From contig JAVGWX010000007.1 of NCBI GenBank assembly GCA_036924085.1, positions 101,526,960-101,590,959 on the forward strand: 64,000 nt of DNA, read 5' to 3'. Both the position numbers and the translations under genes were made by a program. Below are positions 48,901-53,089 of the stretch, one piece after another; position 1 is the stretch's first letter, and each line of letters begins with the position of its first letter. Source of the stretch: Ariolimax columbianus (lineage: Eukaryota; Mollusca; Gastropoda; Stylommatophora; Arionidae). Below the pieces are notes generated by a model. That model did not search any database and was not told the origin of the DNA. It worked only from the letters and a program-made list of their open reading frames with translations.

Positions 48901-51774
48901 ACAACCACGCACAAGAACAAGAGGCCATAGCTACAAATTAACAGATTAGATATTAGGAAATATTGTTTTTAGTCAGAGAGTGGTGAATGCTTGGGATGCA
49001 TTGCCACAGGAGGTAGTGGAGGCAGGGACAATTAATGCATTTAAGAATAAATTGGATGCACATAGCTTTCAGGGCAGGGTAATGTAAATGAAACTGGTTG
49101 TATACAGACTCTGCAGGGTCTTCTAAACCAGTATAAAGATGTTAAGTTTAAGTTATAAGAATATAAACGTAAAACGAGCAACTGTTGAAATCATATATGC
49201 TTTTGAAATAACCACAGTTGTACGAAAGGTGTATGTGCCTTCATCCTTTGCTGTTCAACTAATTAACTTATCGATCAACTATCACCACTAATTAAACTCT
49301 CAAACAGCGGCTTGGCAACAAAGTAACTGATAAAATGTAAATATGCACTAACTTTGTTTTACTTGGTCCTTAAACAAGAGACATGAGAGGGCAATTATAA
49401 AGTGGGAAATGAAATGTCTAAGAAAAGTCATCGGTGTCACCAGGAAAGATCAGATGAGAATTGAGGACATTAGAAATGTGGTGAGAACCACCCCATAGCC
49501 CATAAAAAGTGAATAGAGCAGCAAGAATCTACTTTGAAATAAAACTTACTCATAAATATCAAGACTGATAGCGAGAGTTTCTTTTTTTATGTTAGAAATA
49601 AGCAGAGAACGAAAGACAAAGTAGGCCCTCTCAAAGATAGCACAGGAAAAATAATCAGTGAGAATAGTGATGCTGCTAATCTACTCAATCAAAACTTTGG
49701 TACAGTCTACACAAAAGAAGATTGCTTCAAGATCCCAAAGTCTATAGATAAAAAAAAACATATGAAAACAGTGGAACATCAATTGTTAATTTAAATTTCA
49801 AATGGAAACGGTTTTTAAACAATTGGAGGGGTTGAAAGTGGATAAATGTCCAGGTCAAGATGGTATTCATCCAAAAACTGCTGTAGAAAACATAGAAGTT
49901 ATGTATTTCAACAAACTTATCATTAGATCATCTATTCCCATTGCTGCGAGCCAACACAGTTTATTGGACTGAGGAATAATGCAGTGTGCAAGCTAGATTT
50001 GTATTTTACCTCCAATAACAAAAAAACCTATCCTTACTGATGTTTTGAACCCATATCTTCTTGGTGTGAAAACCAATGTCCAAGCCGTTCAGTTGCCCTC
50101 TTCTCTGTGTTAGCTTATGTACGACCATCTCAGATAGCCATATTTCTAACAATATGATGTACATTGTAATTGTTTCCATTCAAAATCAACTTTTGTTTAT
50201 CATTGTTGCCTTTCAGATATCAACTTTTGTTTATCATTGTTGCCTTTCAGATATCAACTTTTGTTTATGATTGTTGCCTTTCAGATATCAACTTTTGTTT
50301 ATGATTGTTGCCTTTCAGATATCAACTTTTGTTTATCATTGTTGCCTTTCAGATATCAACTTTTGTTTATCATTGTTGCCTTTCAGATATCAACTTTTGT
50401 TTATCATTGTTGCCTTTCAGATATCAACTTTTGTTTATCATTGTTGCCTTTCAGATATCAACTTTTGTTTATGATTGTTGCCTTTCAGATATCAACTTTT
50501 GTTTATCATTGTTGCCTTTCAGATATCAACTTTTGTTTATCATTGTTGCCTTTCAGATATCAACTTGTGTTTATGATTGTTGCCTTTCAGATATCAACTT
50601 TTGTTTATCATTGTTGCCTTTCAGATATCAACTTTTGTTTATCATTGTTGCCTTTCAGATATCAACTTTTGTTTATCATTGTTGCCTTTCAGATATCAAC
50701 TTTTGTTTATCATTGTTGCCTTTCAGATATCAACTTTTGTTTATGATTGTTGCCTTTCAGATATCAACTTTTGTTTATCATTGTTGCCTTTCAGATATCA
50801 ACTTTTGTTTATCATTGTTGCCTTTCAGATATCAACTTTTGTTTATCATTGTTGCCTTTCAGATATCAACTTTTGTTTATCATTGTTGCCTTTCAGATAT
50901 CAACTTTTGTTTATCATTGTTGCCTTTCAGATATCAACTTTTGTTTATGATTGTTGCCTTTCAGATATCAACTTTTGTTTATCATTGTTGCCTTTCAGAT
51001 ATCAACTTTTGTTTATCATTGTTGCCTTTCAGATATCAACTTTTGTTTATCATTGTTGCCTTTCAGATATCAACTTTTGTTTATCATTGTTGCCTTTCAG
51101 ATATCAACTTTTGTTTATGATTGTTGCCTTTCAGATATCAACTTTTGTTTATCATTGTTGCCTTTCAGATATCAACTTTTGTTTATCATTGTTGCCTTTC
51201 AGATATCAACTTTTGTTTATCATTGTTGCCTTTCAGATATCAACTTTTGTTTATCATTGTTGCCTTTCAGATATCAACTTTTGTTTATCATTGTTGCCTT
51301 TCAGATATCAACTTTTGTTTATGATTGTTGCCTTTCAGATATCAACTTTTGTTTATCATTGTTGCCTTTCAGATATCAACTTTTGTTTATCATTGTTGCC
51401 TTTCAGATATCAACTTTTGTTTATCATTGTTGCCTTTCAGATATCAACTTTTGTTTATGATTGTTGCCTTTCAGATATCAACTTTTGTTTATCATTGTTG
51501 CCTTTCAGATATCAACTTTTGTTTATCATTGTTGCCTTTCAGATATCAACTTTTGTTTATCATTGTTGCCTTTCAGATATCAACTTTTGTTTATCATTGT
51601 TGCCTTTCAGATATCAACTTTTGTTTATCATTGTTGCCTTTCAGATATCAACTTTTGTTTATCATTGTTGCCTTTCAGATTGCCAGTGCTCCAGAAATAG
51701 AATTAGACAATGACATGAGACAGTTGGGATTTTTCTCCATAGAGCCAGGGGACACTATCAATGTCTCCTGGTAG
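12952..51774 (+). CDS. TBCE: Tubulin-folding cofactor E (whole gene, 13 coding exons)
   Basis: Cofactor E is a cytosolic chaperone that binds alpha-tubulin handed over by cofactor B and, with cofactors C and D, assembles the alpha/beta-tubulin dimer. Thirteen exons join with GT-AG introns and consistent phases (1,1,2,2,2,2,0,0,1,1,1,0) to 1614 nt, giving 537 aa; the human protein, as I know it, is about 527. Order of domains: CAP-Gly about residues 8-80 with the GKHDG signature at 53-57, LRR region about 130-365 ([46 protein letters not shown]), the conserved [10 protein letters not shown] block, then a ubiquitin-like domain from about 455 to the end. Start: ATG 12952 gives MADT, spliced in phase onto the CAP-Gly. 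The 5' UTR is not delimited. Introns total about 37 kb and are repeat-rich; four intron ends lie inside tandem repeats (see separate entries). Identification is from recognised family sequence across every exon. Confidence 0.95.
13393..13453 (+). mobile_element. CR1-like LINE terminal relic (about 60 bp)
   Basis: AACTGGTTGAATACAGACAG, then AACCAGTATAAAAACGTTAA, matches the last bases of the CR1-like 3' UTR at 49090-49150. In intron 1 of TBCE. Confidence 0.6.
14500..14580 (-). mobile_element. tRNA-Ser-like SINE head or tRNA pseudogene
   Basis: Minus strand: GAGAGCGTGGCCGAATGG (A box) and GGTTCGAATCACCGG (B box), about 72 nt with no long variable arm, followed by unrelated sequence. A functional tRNA-Ser is unlikely because the class II arm is missing. 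Confidence 0.55.
14584..14835 (+). repeat. 42-bp tandem array of 3' splice sites before exon 2
   Basis: Six units with exact 42-bp phasing. The AG that ends each unit falls at 14625, (14667 lost, reads TAA), 14709, 14751, 14793 and the genuine 14835, each after a TTTCTCTTGT(A/G)TTGTAG-like tract. The array is open in the TBCE frame: joining exon 1 to any upstream AG inserts 14, 28, 42 or 70 residues of repeats like [14 protein letters not shown]. Confidence 0.93.
14836..14940 (+). CDS. TBCE: TBCE exon 2 (CAP-Gly, first half)
   Basis: 105 nt encoding [15 protein letters not shown] through NVPPTKG, the first strands of the CAP-Gly domain. The acceptor AG is at 14834-14835 and is the last unit of a 42-bp tandem array of acceptors. 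The donor GTTTGT is at 14941. Phases are 1 and 1. Confidence 0.93.
15154..15577 (+). mobile_element. Mariner-like transposon, internally deleted
   Basis: Flanked by TA at 15152-15153 and 15578-15579. Terminal inverted repeats of about 33 bp: left begins CGAGGTGGGTTAAAATGAAA, right reverse complement begins TGAAGTGTGTTCAAATGAAA, both continuing to GGACCAAACTG. Inside, the plus strand encodes [34 protein letters not shown] and DLPRPGQ, the N-terminal helix-turn-helix of a mariner transposase. The catalytic domain is missing (424 bp total against about 1.3 kb for a full element), so it is non-autonomous. In TBCE intron 2. Confidence 0.9.
16186..16270 (+). CDS. TBCE: TBCE exon 3 (CAP-Gly core)
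   Basis: 85 nt encoding [17 protein letters not shown] and GVRYFQT. It holds the GKHDG motif that forms the CAP-Gly binding groove. The acceptor follows a T-rich tract (TTTTTTTGTTCAG); the donor GTACAT at 16271 is weak. Phases are 1 and 2. Confidence 0.95.
16527..16742. repeat. 54-bp tandem repeat, 4 units
   Basis: Four essentially identical units (agatag starts at 16531, 16585, ...), each with AGCTCCGGGCGATCTGATCT. In TBCE intron 3. Being a multiple of 3, it produces artificial repeated ORFs on the minus strand. Confidence 0.95.
16800..17511. other. Intron 3 sequence, nothing recognised
   Basis: AT-rich intronic sequence between two tandem arrays; no gene or element seen. Confidence 0.4.
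17512..17966. repeat. 89-bp tandem repeat, 5 units
   Basis: Five near-perfect copies with 89-bp spacing, each containing TTTCTTAAACGGAATCTGG. In TBCE intron 3. The overlapping 72-109-residue ORFs are by-products. Confidence 0.95.
17967..18593. other. Intron 3 sequence, nothing recognised
   Basis: No gene or classified repeat seen; a locally GC-richer block at 18000-18320 could be an unclassified dispersed element. Confidence 0.35.
18604..18773 (+). mobile_element. Short non-autonomous insertion (170 bp) with target duplication
   Basis: Flanked by the 10-bp direct repeat TATATAATGT (18594-18603 and 18774-18783). GC-rich body with GGCGAGGGAGAGGAGATGGC and a GTGAGATCGCTAACATCTCAC hairpin-like inverted segment, unlike its AT-rich surroundings. 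No pol III boxes identified; SINE-like by size. Confidence 0.65.
18815..18885. repeat. Tandem duplication, about 36 bp x 2
   Basis: CCTCCTCCTCTTTCCTGTCA followed by TACAAGAT appears twice in a row. Confidence 0.8.
19150..19490 (+). mobile_element. LINE C-terminal fragment
   Basis: Reads [72 protein letters not shown]: the C..C...H....C tail that ends many LINE polyproteins. One stop. It lies 145 bp before TBCE exon 4. Confidence 0.7.
19635..19835 (+). CDS. TBCE: TBCE exon 4 (end of CAP-Gly and linker)
   Basis: 201 nt encoding [16 protein letters not shown] and the linker to NLLQ. The codon split across exons 3/4 reads AG+T, Ser, where vertebrate cofactor E has Arg before HP. Donor GTCAGT at 19836; phase 2 at both ends. 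Confidence 0.93.
20111..20246. repeat. 34-bp tandem repeat, 4 units
   Basis: Four units with GACCGTAATGGGTACTTGTG and GAAGCCAGGAAG. In TBCE intron 4; unrelated to the 34-bp array before exon 13. Confidence 0.9.
20310..20830 (-). mobile_element. RNase-H-bearing LINE fragment
   Basis: Minus strand reads [57 protein letters not shown]: a type I RNase H with the first catalytic Asp (TDG) kept, but the Glu helix changed (normally ME.EAV, here IKLTAV). The likely C-terminal continuation of this family is at 31600-31745. Confidence 0.7.
21250..22830 (+). mobile_element. RTE-like LINE, 3' half, degenerate
   Basis: In several frames: [56 protein letters not shown] (active site FTDD), [64 protein letters not shown] and [17 protein letters not shown]. 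The order is complete from RT motif 3 to the C-terminus, with many stops. In TBCE intron 4. Confidence 0.88.
22540..22614. repeat. 25-bp tandem repeat inside LINE copy, 3 units
   Basis: Three units of ATGGAAGAGAACACGACAAA plus GATAA, in the C-terminal coding part of the LINE copy. Confidence 0.9.
22840..23730. other. Intron 4 sequence, nothing recognised
   Basis: AT-rich; no gene, RNA or repeat seen. Confidence 0.45.
23746..23995 (+). mobile_element. tRNA-derived SINE (family A), young copy
   Basis: Head GGCGTGGCCTAGTGGTTAAG with B box GGGTTCGATTCCC, body shared with 6741-6987, ending in about 15 A. Flanked by a perfect 14-bp target duplication ATACTACAGGGTCG (23732-23745 and 23996-24009). 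Intact flanks and long poly-A suggest recent insertion. In TBCE intron 4. Confidence 0.95.
24153..24341 (+). CDS. TBCE: TBCE exon 5 (first leucine-rich repeats)
   Basis: 189 nt encoding [12 protein letters not shown] through [17 protein letters not shown] and MPHLKDLNV. The LRR pattern LxxLxLxxN/C is clear. Acceptor TTATCTACAG, donor GTAATA at 24342; phase 2 at both ends. Confidence 0.95.
24520..24845 (-). mobile_element. Non-autonomous element B (SINE-like, GAA tail)
   Basis: About 325 bp shared with 31745-31905, 31978-32312, 47560-47900 and 53908-54216. Hallmarks (plus text): AGCTTGACTGCAATATTTGC and CTGTTATCCAGGATCACCAC. The 3' end on the minus strand runs into GAACGAACGAAGAAGAA. No tRNA-like head is apparent. 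Confidence 0.8.
25100..25420. repeat. 64-68-bp tandem repeat, 5 units
   Basis: Five units with CTGTAAACATGAGTACTGTA and AGTTGTTGAAGTACTTTGG, alternating CATTAAGTCATA and CATTCATCAATC ends, suggesting a two-unit higher-order pattern. In TBCE intron 5, ending about 140 bp before exon 6. Confidence 0.9.
25567..25842 (+). CDS. TBCE: TBCE exon 6 (leucine-rich repeats)
   Basis: 276 nt, the longest exon, encoding SDNRLLIP through [24 protein letters not shown] and LGNLP, that is three to four LRRs. Acceptor TTATCTACAG (same last ten bases as exon 5), donor GTAATG at 25843; phase 2 at both ends. Confidence 0.95.
25843..26895. other. TBCE intron 6, nothing recognised
   Basis: AT-rich intron with no recognisable element or tandem array; the plainest intron in the gene. 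Confidence 0.5.
26896..27025 (+). CDS. TBCE: TBCE exon 7 (leucine-rich repeats)
   Basis: 130 nt encoding [20 protein letters not shown] through [13 protein letters not shown]. The donor is taken as GTAGGC at 27026 because it gives phase 0, matching the phase-0 acceptor of exon 8 and the family's NQISQW-like join (here NEISGW). Confidence 0.92.
27536..28170. repeat. 32-bp minisatellite with longer leading units
   Basis: About 14 units of 32 bp (GTGGGGCCACCCAAGACCCA) from 27721 on, preceded by four longer units (about 43-64 bp) that add CTTAACTGTCCCAGAATATG. No stop falls in several frames on either strand, so it produces spurious ORFs of up to 217 residues. In TBCE intron 7. Confidence 0.95.
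28171..28876. other. Rest of TBCE intron 7, nothing recognised
   Basis: No gene seen. 28500-28640 may be a dispersed repeat but I cannot classify it. Confidence 0.35.
28877..29026 (+). CDS. TBCE: TBCE exon 8 (last leucine-rich repeat)
   Basis: 150 nt, phase 0 at both ends, encoding [20 protein letters not shown] through [11 protein letters not shown]. The donor GTAAGT at 29027 is the first unit of a 19-bp tandem array of donor-like sites. Confidence 0.94.
29024..29118 (+). repeat. 19-bp tandem array of 5' splice sites after exon 8
   Basis: Five units of CCAGTAAGTCAGTGTTAAA starting in the last codon of exon 8 (CCA). The genuine donor GTAAGT at 29027 is unit 1; units 2, 3 and 5 keep CAGTAAGT and unit 4 reads GTACGT. 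Use of any later donor brings in TAA after six codons. Confidence 0.93.
29119..30184. other. TBCE intron 8, nothing classified
   Basis: No gene or element I can name. 29150-29360 is GC-richer and may be an unclassified dispersed repeat. Confidence 0.35.
30185..30575. repeat. About 41-bp tandem repeat, diverged, ~9 units
   Basis: Units with TTTCTTCCCACAATTCAACA and GGGGTGATCTGACTTGCCTGG variants; divergence grows toward the right. In TBCE intron 8, ending about 125 bp before exon 9. Confidence 0.8.
30701..30854 (+). CDS. TBCE: TBCE exon 9 (post-LRR conserved block)
   Basis: 154 nt encoding [29 protein letters not shown] and [11 protein letters not shown]. The GNEWKQAGG-like block and HPRY are hallmarks of cofactor E. 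Acceptor TATGTAATCAG is pyrimidine-poor; donor GTATGT at 30855. Phases 0 and 1. Confidence 0.95.
30945..31150. repeat. Short diverged tandem repeat
   Basis: About seven units of 28-36 bp built on GTCTGATATAGGGTAGAGAA. In TBCE intron 9. Confidence 0.8.
31286..31745 (-). mobile_element. RNase-H LINE C-terminal fragment with 166-bp duplication
   Basis: Minus strand reads [60 protein letters not shown]. The WI.CPG.A...GN...D pattern is the last RNase H motif. The downstream 166 bp occurs twice in tandem (31286-31451 and 31452-31617), essentially identical. Confidence 0.7.
31745..31905 (-). mobile_element. Element B fragment (3' half)
   Basis: Plus text CTTGACCGCGATATTTGCAC and GGGCTTTGCATGTAGCAGGA matches the 3' half of element B, with a TTCTTCTTC tail at the left end. 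Forms an inverted pair with the next copy. Confidence 0.75.
31978..32312 (+). mobile_element. Element B, near-complete copy
   Basis: Starts near GCAGCGGTCAGCGAGCGAAA, contains TGATCCTGGATAACAGGCTG and GTTGCAAATATTGCAGTCAA, and ends AACGAACAAAGAAGAAGAAG. About 335 bp; the best-defined full copy. Confidence 0.85.
32355..32530. repeat. About 55-bp tandem repeat, 3 units
   Basis: Units with GATGTAAGACAGTTGTCTGG and TGTAGGG(T/A)AGGAACTTGAC. In TBCE intron 9. Confidence 0.8.
32777..32842 (+). CDS. TBCE: TBCE exon 10 (linker to ubiquitin-like domain)
   Basis: 66 nt encoding [20 protein letters not shown], matching the family's YGAPEDWEL motif. Donor GTAAGA at 32843. The last 31 exon bases plus 20 intron bases are duplicated directly downstream (51-bp repeat), creating a second equal donor at 32894. 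Phases 1 and 1. Confidence 0.93.
   Translation, partial: NGELLKILSWVKSLQLSRRIY
32812..32910 (+). repeat. 51-bp tandem duplication across the exon 10 donor
   Basis: Unit 1 (32812-32862) covers the last 31 bases of exon 10, donor GTAAGA and 14 more intron bases; unit 2 follows at once with one difference in the shared exon part (GAGAAT to GAGACT). The second donor is 51 nt downstream (32894), in frame and without a stop, so its use would add 17 residues ([17 protein letters not shown]). Confidence 0.93.
33238..34221. repeat. 139-bp tandem repeat, 7 units
   Basis: Seven virtually identical units (TGTTCTGATT starts at 33371, 33510, 33649, ...). The first is slightly diverged (GGGATTTC, TTTTTTAAC). 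In TBCE intron 10. The ORFs here are by-products. Confidence 0.95.
34593..35195 (-). mobile_element. I/Nimb-like LINE, RNase H and C-terminal tail
   Basis: Minus strand reads [20 protein letters not shown] (last RNase H motif), then [59 protein letters not shown] and [15 protein letters not shown]. Same architecture as the copies at 39817 and 54821, but a more distant subfamily. The 3' end is a GAAGAAGAAGAAGAAGA tail at 34600 (left). Confidence 0.85.
35196..35300 (-). mobile_element. LINE endonuclease fragment fused to the RNase H piece
   Basis: Minus strand reads [30 protein letters not shown]: the SDH motif that ends an APE-type endonuclease, of RTE-like type. It abuts the RNase H fragment with no RT between. 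Confidence 0.55.
35650..36540 (+). mobile_element. RTE-like LINE fragment, RT palm with amplified active site
   Basis: Reads [37 protein letters not shown] or in the next frame [20 protein letters not shown], then ADD, then repeats of [12 protein letters not shown], ending [20 protein letters not shown]. The RT order is otherwise normal. Confidence 0.85.
35963..36452. repeat. 44-45-bp minisatellite amplifying the RT YADD motif
   Basis: Eleven units, each holding GTTGTTCTGTCAAAGAGTGC and CGGCTGGAACAGATGAT, encoding (DD)[13 protein letters not shown]. Left units are 45 bp (GATGATGATAG), later ones 44 bp (GATGATATAG), so the frame breaks in mid-array. Confidence 0.95.
37093..37227. repeat. About 45-bp tandem repeat, 3 units
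   Basis: Units with ACACAAAAGAGTAAATCTAC and TCATTGTGAACATTTGCAAC. In TBCE intron 10. Confidence 0.85.
37439..37684. repeat. 62-bp tandem repeat inside LINE C-terminus, 4 units
   Basis: Four units (62, 62, 58 bp spacing) with GATAGACACATGCCATTTAA and GAGGTTCTGTGATGGACAGA, covering the [18 protein letters not shown] segment. Confidence 0.9.
37931..37990 (+). CDS. TBCE: TBCE exon 11 (ubiquitin-like domain)
   Basis: 60 nt encoding [19 protein letters not shown]. Acceptor TTTTTTTCATAG, donor GTATGT at 37991, phases 1 and 1. The following intron is 8.8 kb and is the largest in the gene. Confidence 0.9.
38487..38640. repeat. 25-bp tandem repeat, 6 units
   Basis: Six units of TTGCACTGGAATTCCATTCT plus GATTG. 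In TBCE intron 11. Confidence 0.95.
38765..39028. repeat. 24-bp minisatellite, left part
   Basis: About 11 units of CTCTGAGAGCTACAATCTGA plus CACC. The same array resumes at 43084 on the far side of a nested LINE insertion. Confidence 0.95.
39031..39816 (-). mobile_element. CR1-like LINE, 3' part (left of the nested insertion)
   Basis: Minus strand: 182-residue open frame [94 protein letters not shown]. This is the RT C-terminus of the CR1/L2/Rex1 group. The 3' UTR ends with GGTTTAGAAGACTCTGCAGA (plus text) and TTAACTAACTTAATG, shared with copies at 48725 and 57455. Confidence 0.9.
39817..42309 (+). mobile_element. I/Nimb-like LINE, 5'-truncated but ORF intact
   Basis: A single frame is open to the stop at 42285 (an ORF of 837 codons counted from 39772; the first 15 lie in flanking CR1 sequence). 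Reverse transcriptase: [51 protein letters not shown] and active site FADD at ORF residues 278-281. Type I RNase H follows: YTDGSV (Asp 577), [31 protein letters not shown], so all four catalytic acidic positions are present. A C..C...H....C tail ends it. Endonuclease and ORF1 are missing. Flanked by a perfect 18-bp target duplication AAACTCCATTTGCCAGAT (39799-39816 and 42310-42327); the 3' end is a short GAA repeat. Recent insertion, opposite to its CR1-like host. Confidence 0.95.
42310..43080 (-). mobile_element. CR1-like LINE, RT part (right of the nested insertion)
   Basis: Minus strand: [80 protein letters not shown], then a frame change and [30 protein letters not shown]. It continues at 39816 past the inserted I-like element. 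The 5' end is truncated at DKCPGQDG, abutting the 24-bp minisatellite. Confidence 0.92.
43084..43795. repeat. 24-bp minisatellite, right part
   Basis: About 30 units of TCTGAGAGCTACAATCTGAC and variants (ACAACC, TGAAAGCTTCAA), with occasional 12-bp short units (CTCTGAGAGCTAC). In frame it reads (NLTPSESY)n, which is not a gene. Confidence 0.95.
44109..46434. repeat. 53-bp satellite, about 44 units
   Basis: Almost perfect units with exact 53-bp spacing, each holding CACCTGCATTCACATGATCT, GCCCTAACATGACTCCACAA and CATCCTATTGG. Only a few single-base variants are seen (CTAATATGAC, CATTCATATG). The unit contains no AG dinucleotide. In TBCE intron 11. Confidence 0.97.
46435..46700. repeat. Diverged edge of the 53-bp satellite, about 5 units
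   Basis: Units share CATGACTCCACAACATCCAG, CACCTGCATCCACATGAGCT but differ from the core and from each other. They end about 110 bp before the exon 12 acceptor. Confidence 0.9.
46813..46901 (+). CDS. TBCE: TBCE exon 12 (ubiquitin-like domain)
   Basis: 89 nt encoding [18 protein letters not shown] through LKYTSHK, equivalent to the SMTIQKVKGLLSRL helix of vertebrate cofactor E. Acceptor TTCCATAG, donor GTATGT at 46902; phases 1 and 0. Confidence 0.93.
46985..47385. repeat. 44-bp tandem repeat, about 9 units
   Basis: Units with TCACATATAGGCTGTACAGG and CATTTATAC(A/T)(A/G)TGTTGACCA. Starts about 80 bp after the exon 12 donor. Confidence 0.92.
47560..47900 (+). mobile_element. Element B copy
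   Basis: GTGATCCTGGATAACAGGCT and CAAATATTGCAGTCAAGCTG identify it; ends GAACGAATTAAAAAGAAGAA. In TBCE intron 12. Confidence 0.8.
47900..48720 (+). mobile_element. RTE-like LINE fragment, linker and start of RT
   Basis: Reads [37 protein letters not shown], then in other frames [20 protein letters not shown] and [20 protein letters not shown] (RT motif 2, EAQFGFRKGRGCTDA). Degenerate. Confidence 0.65.
48725..49160 (+). mobile_element. CR1-like LINE 3' end
   Basis: Reads [46 protein letters not shown] in mixed frames, then the shared 3' UTR CAGACTCTGCAGGGTCTTCT and AAACCAGTATAAAGATGTTA. Inverse orientation to the copies at 39031 and 57455. Confidence 0.85.
49385..49545 (+). mobile_element. 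RTE-like LINE fragment, short
   Basis: Reads [20 protein letters not shown] and RNVVRTTP, part of the RT C-terminal region. 49160-49384 holds nothing recognised. Confidence 0.55.
49590..49905 (+). mobile_element. CR1-like LINE fragment, EN-RT linker
   Basis: Reads [19 protein letters not shown] or close frame variants, [20 protein letters not shown] and [16 protein letters not shown]. It is the linker upstream of the sequence at 43080 (reverse) and of 53290-53560 (reverse). Confidence 0.75.
49906..50182. other. Intron 12 sequence, nothing recognised
   Basis: No feature seen; the 34-bp acceptor array begins at its right end. Confidence 0.4.
50183..51678 (+). repeat. 34-bp tandem array of 44 3' splice sites before exon 13
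   Basis: The AG that closes each unit lies at 50216 + 34k for every k from 0 to 43, without a single length change, the last being the genuine TBCE acceptor at 51678. Each unit ends TTGTTGCCTTTCAG and restarts ATATCAACTTTTGTTTAT. The main variant is TTTATGATTG for TTTATCATTG, recurring in about nine units. Open stretches through the array give ORFs of up to 378 codons that are not genes. Confidence 0.98.
51679..51774 (+). CDS. TBCE: TBCE exon 13 (terminal exon)
   Basis: 96 nt with stop TAG at 51772-51774, encoding [20 protein letters not shown] and [11 protein letters not shown], which matches the family C-terminus (IELENDLKSL..FYSV..GD...VRW). Its acceptor TTGTTGCCTTTCAG is the last of 44 identically spaced acceptor-like units in a 34-bp array. 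Confidence 0.95.
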   Translation: MASAPEIELDNDMRQLGFFSIEPGDTINVSW

Positions 51775-52564
51775 TATTTTCTCTGTTATTCAACAACAAT
51801 GACTTCCCATATGCCTGTGATAATATACATTTACTGTCATTTGGTGCGACCAAGTGTGTTCCAGGAACATTACATTCACTGGAGTAACAAAGTGAACATT
51901 CACATTTCTCAGATGTTATGGATCTTTATCAAGAGTGCACAAAACATTGCTTGGGGTCATTTGGTATTGTAGAAAATCAGGGTGTTGTGTCTTGAGAACA
52001 TTCTCGCGGTGTGTGCATTGAATGTTTCTATCTCTGCTATTGCATGCAATAAAAGTCTTGCTAGCTTAGTTTGCAGTGTGGTTTGTGTGAGAGTTATTGT
52101 GGCCAGTGTCTGGTATATCATTTGTGCACATAGAAACTGCAGGCTGTTGAGTATAAACCCGAATAACATTTCTGATTTGATATCGACATCTATTTGAAGT
52201 TGCTGTCAGAGGAAATATGTTCTAGCAATGAGCAACCCCCATTTTCACCCAACACAACAAATACGGACAATGTTATGATGAATATATGAACCAGACATTT
52301 TTTCTGAGAGCTTACTCAAACAGTTTATATGCTTTTTATATGATAGCTGATATAGAGCATCATTCTGTGGGCCACATGGTAACATACAATCAGTATAAAT
52401 GCTTGGCCAGAGTGCACATGGTAACATACAATCAGTATAAATGCTTGGCATTTTGTATGTGCATAAGCAATTAAGGACATCAGATTATGAAGACATTACA
52501 AAGTGTGTGCAGGGAAAAATGTCAGATATGTGCATTAAATAGACTACATATAAGCAACTCAGAT
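51775..52564. other. TBCE 3' UTR and downstream sequence
   Basis: Includes the candidate poly(A) signal at 52048. At 52370-52445 a 35-bp segment (CACATGGTAACATACAATCA) occurs twice. No gene seen. Confidence 0.5.
52048..52053 (+). promoter_or_regulatory. Candidate TBCE poly(A) signal
   Basis: AATAAA lies 274 nt after the TBCE stop. About 20-50 nt further on is a GT-rich stretch (CAGTGTGGTTTGTGTGAGAG), the expected downstream element. No earlier AATAAA is seen after the stop. Cleavage near 52070 is inferred. Confidence 0.6.
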
Positions 52565-52862
52565 GTGTTGGGTTTTGTGTGTGTGACGGTGTGTGTTGGG
52601 TTCTGTGTGTGACTGTGTGTGTTTGGTTCTGTATGTGTTGGGTTCTGTATGTGTTGGGTTCTGTGTGTGACTATATGTGTTGGGTTCTGTATGTGTTGGG
52701 TTCTGTGTGTGACTGTGTGCGTTGGGTTCTGTGTGTGTTGGGTTCTGTGTGTGACTATATGTGTTGGGTTCTGTATGTGTTGGGTTCTGTGTGTGTTGGG
52801 TTCTGTGTGTGACTATATGTGTTGGGTTCTGTGTGTGACTGTATGTGTTGGGTTCTGTGTGT
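52565..52862. repeat. GT-rich microsatellite-like minisatellite
   Basis: Irregular units of 18-25 bp built on TGTGTTGGGTTCTGTGTGTG with ACTATA or ACTGTG inserts. Confidence 0.92.
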
Positions 52863-53065
52863 GATTAGCACAGTTGTAAAGCACTCACTTTTCATGGCAT
52901 AGATGCAGTGTTCCACTCTCACTATCGGCAGCTCCAACCAACCCAGCTGTATATGGGTACCTGGCTTGAAGTTAGAGAAACAAAAGACATAGAGGAAGGC
53001 AACTGGCCATCCAACCTCACAAGCTGAGTCTTAGTATACTGAAGTCTTTAACACTCCATTCCTGA
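52863..53065 (+). mobile_element. Degenerate tRNA-like SINE
   Basis: GATTAGCACAGTTGTAAAGC at the head, CCAGCTGTATATGGGTACCT and GGCAACTGGCCATCCAACCT in the body. Similar body motif at 14205-14290. No intact B box. Confidence 0.5.
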
Positions 53066-53089
53066 CCAATGTCTGCTGGATGACTTCCT

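Noticed and set aside
50237..51713. Long ORFs (up to 378 codons) with [17 protein letters not shown] repeats
   Set aside because: They are readings of the 34-bp intronic array in shifting frames. Only the last 96 bases of the region are exon 13 of TBCE.
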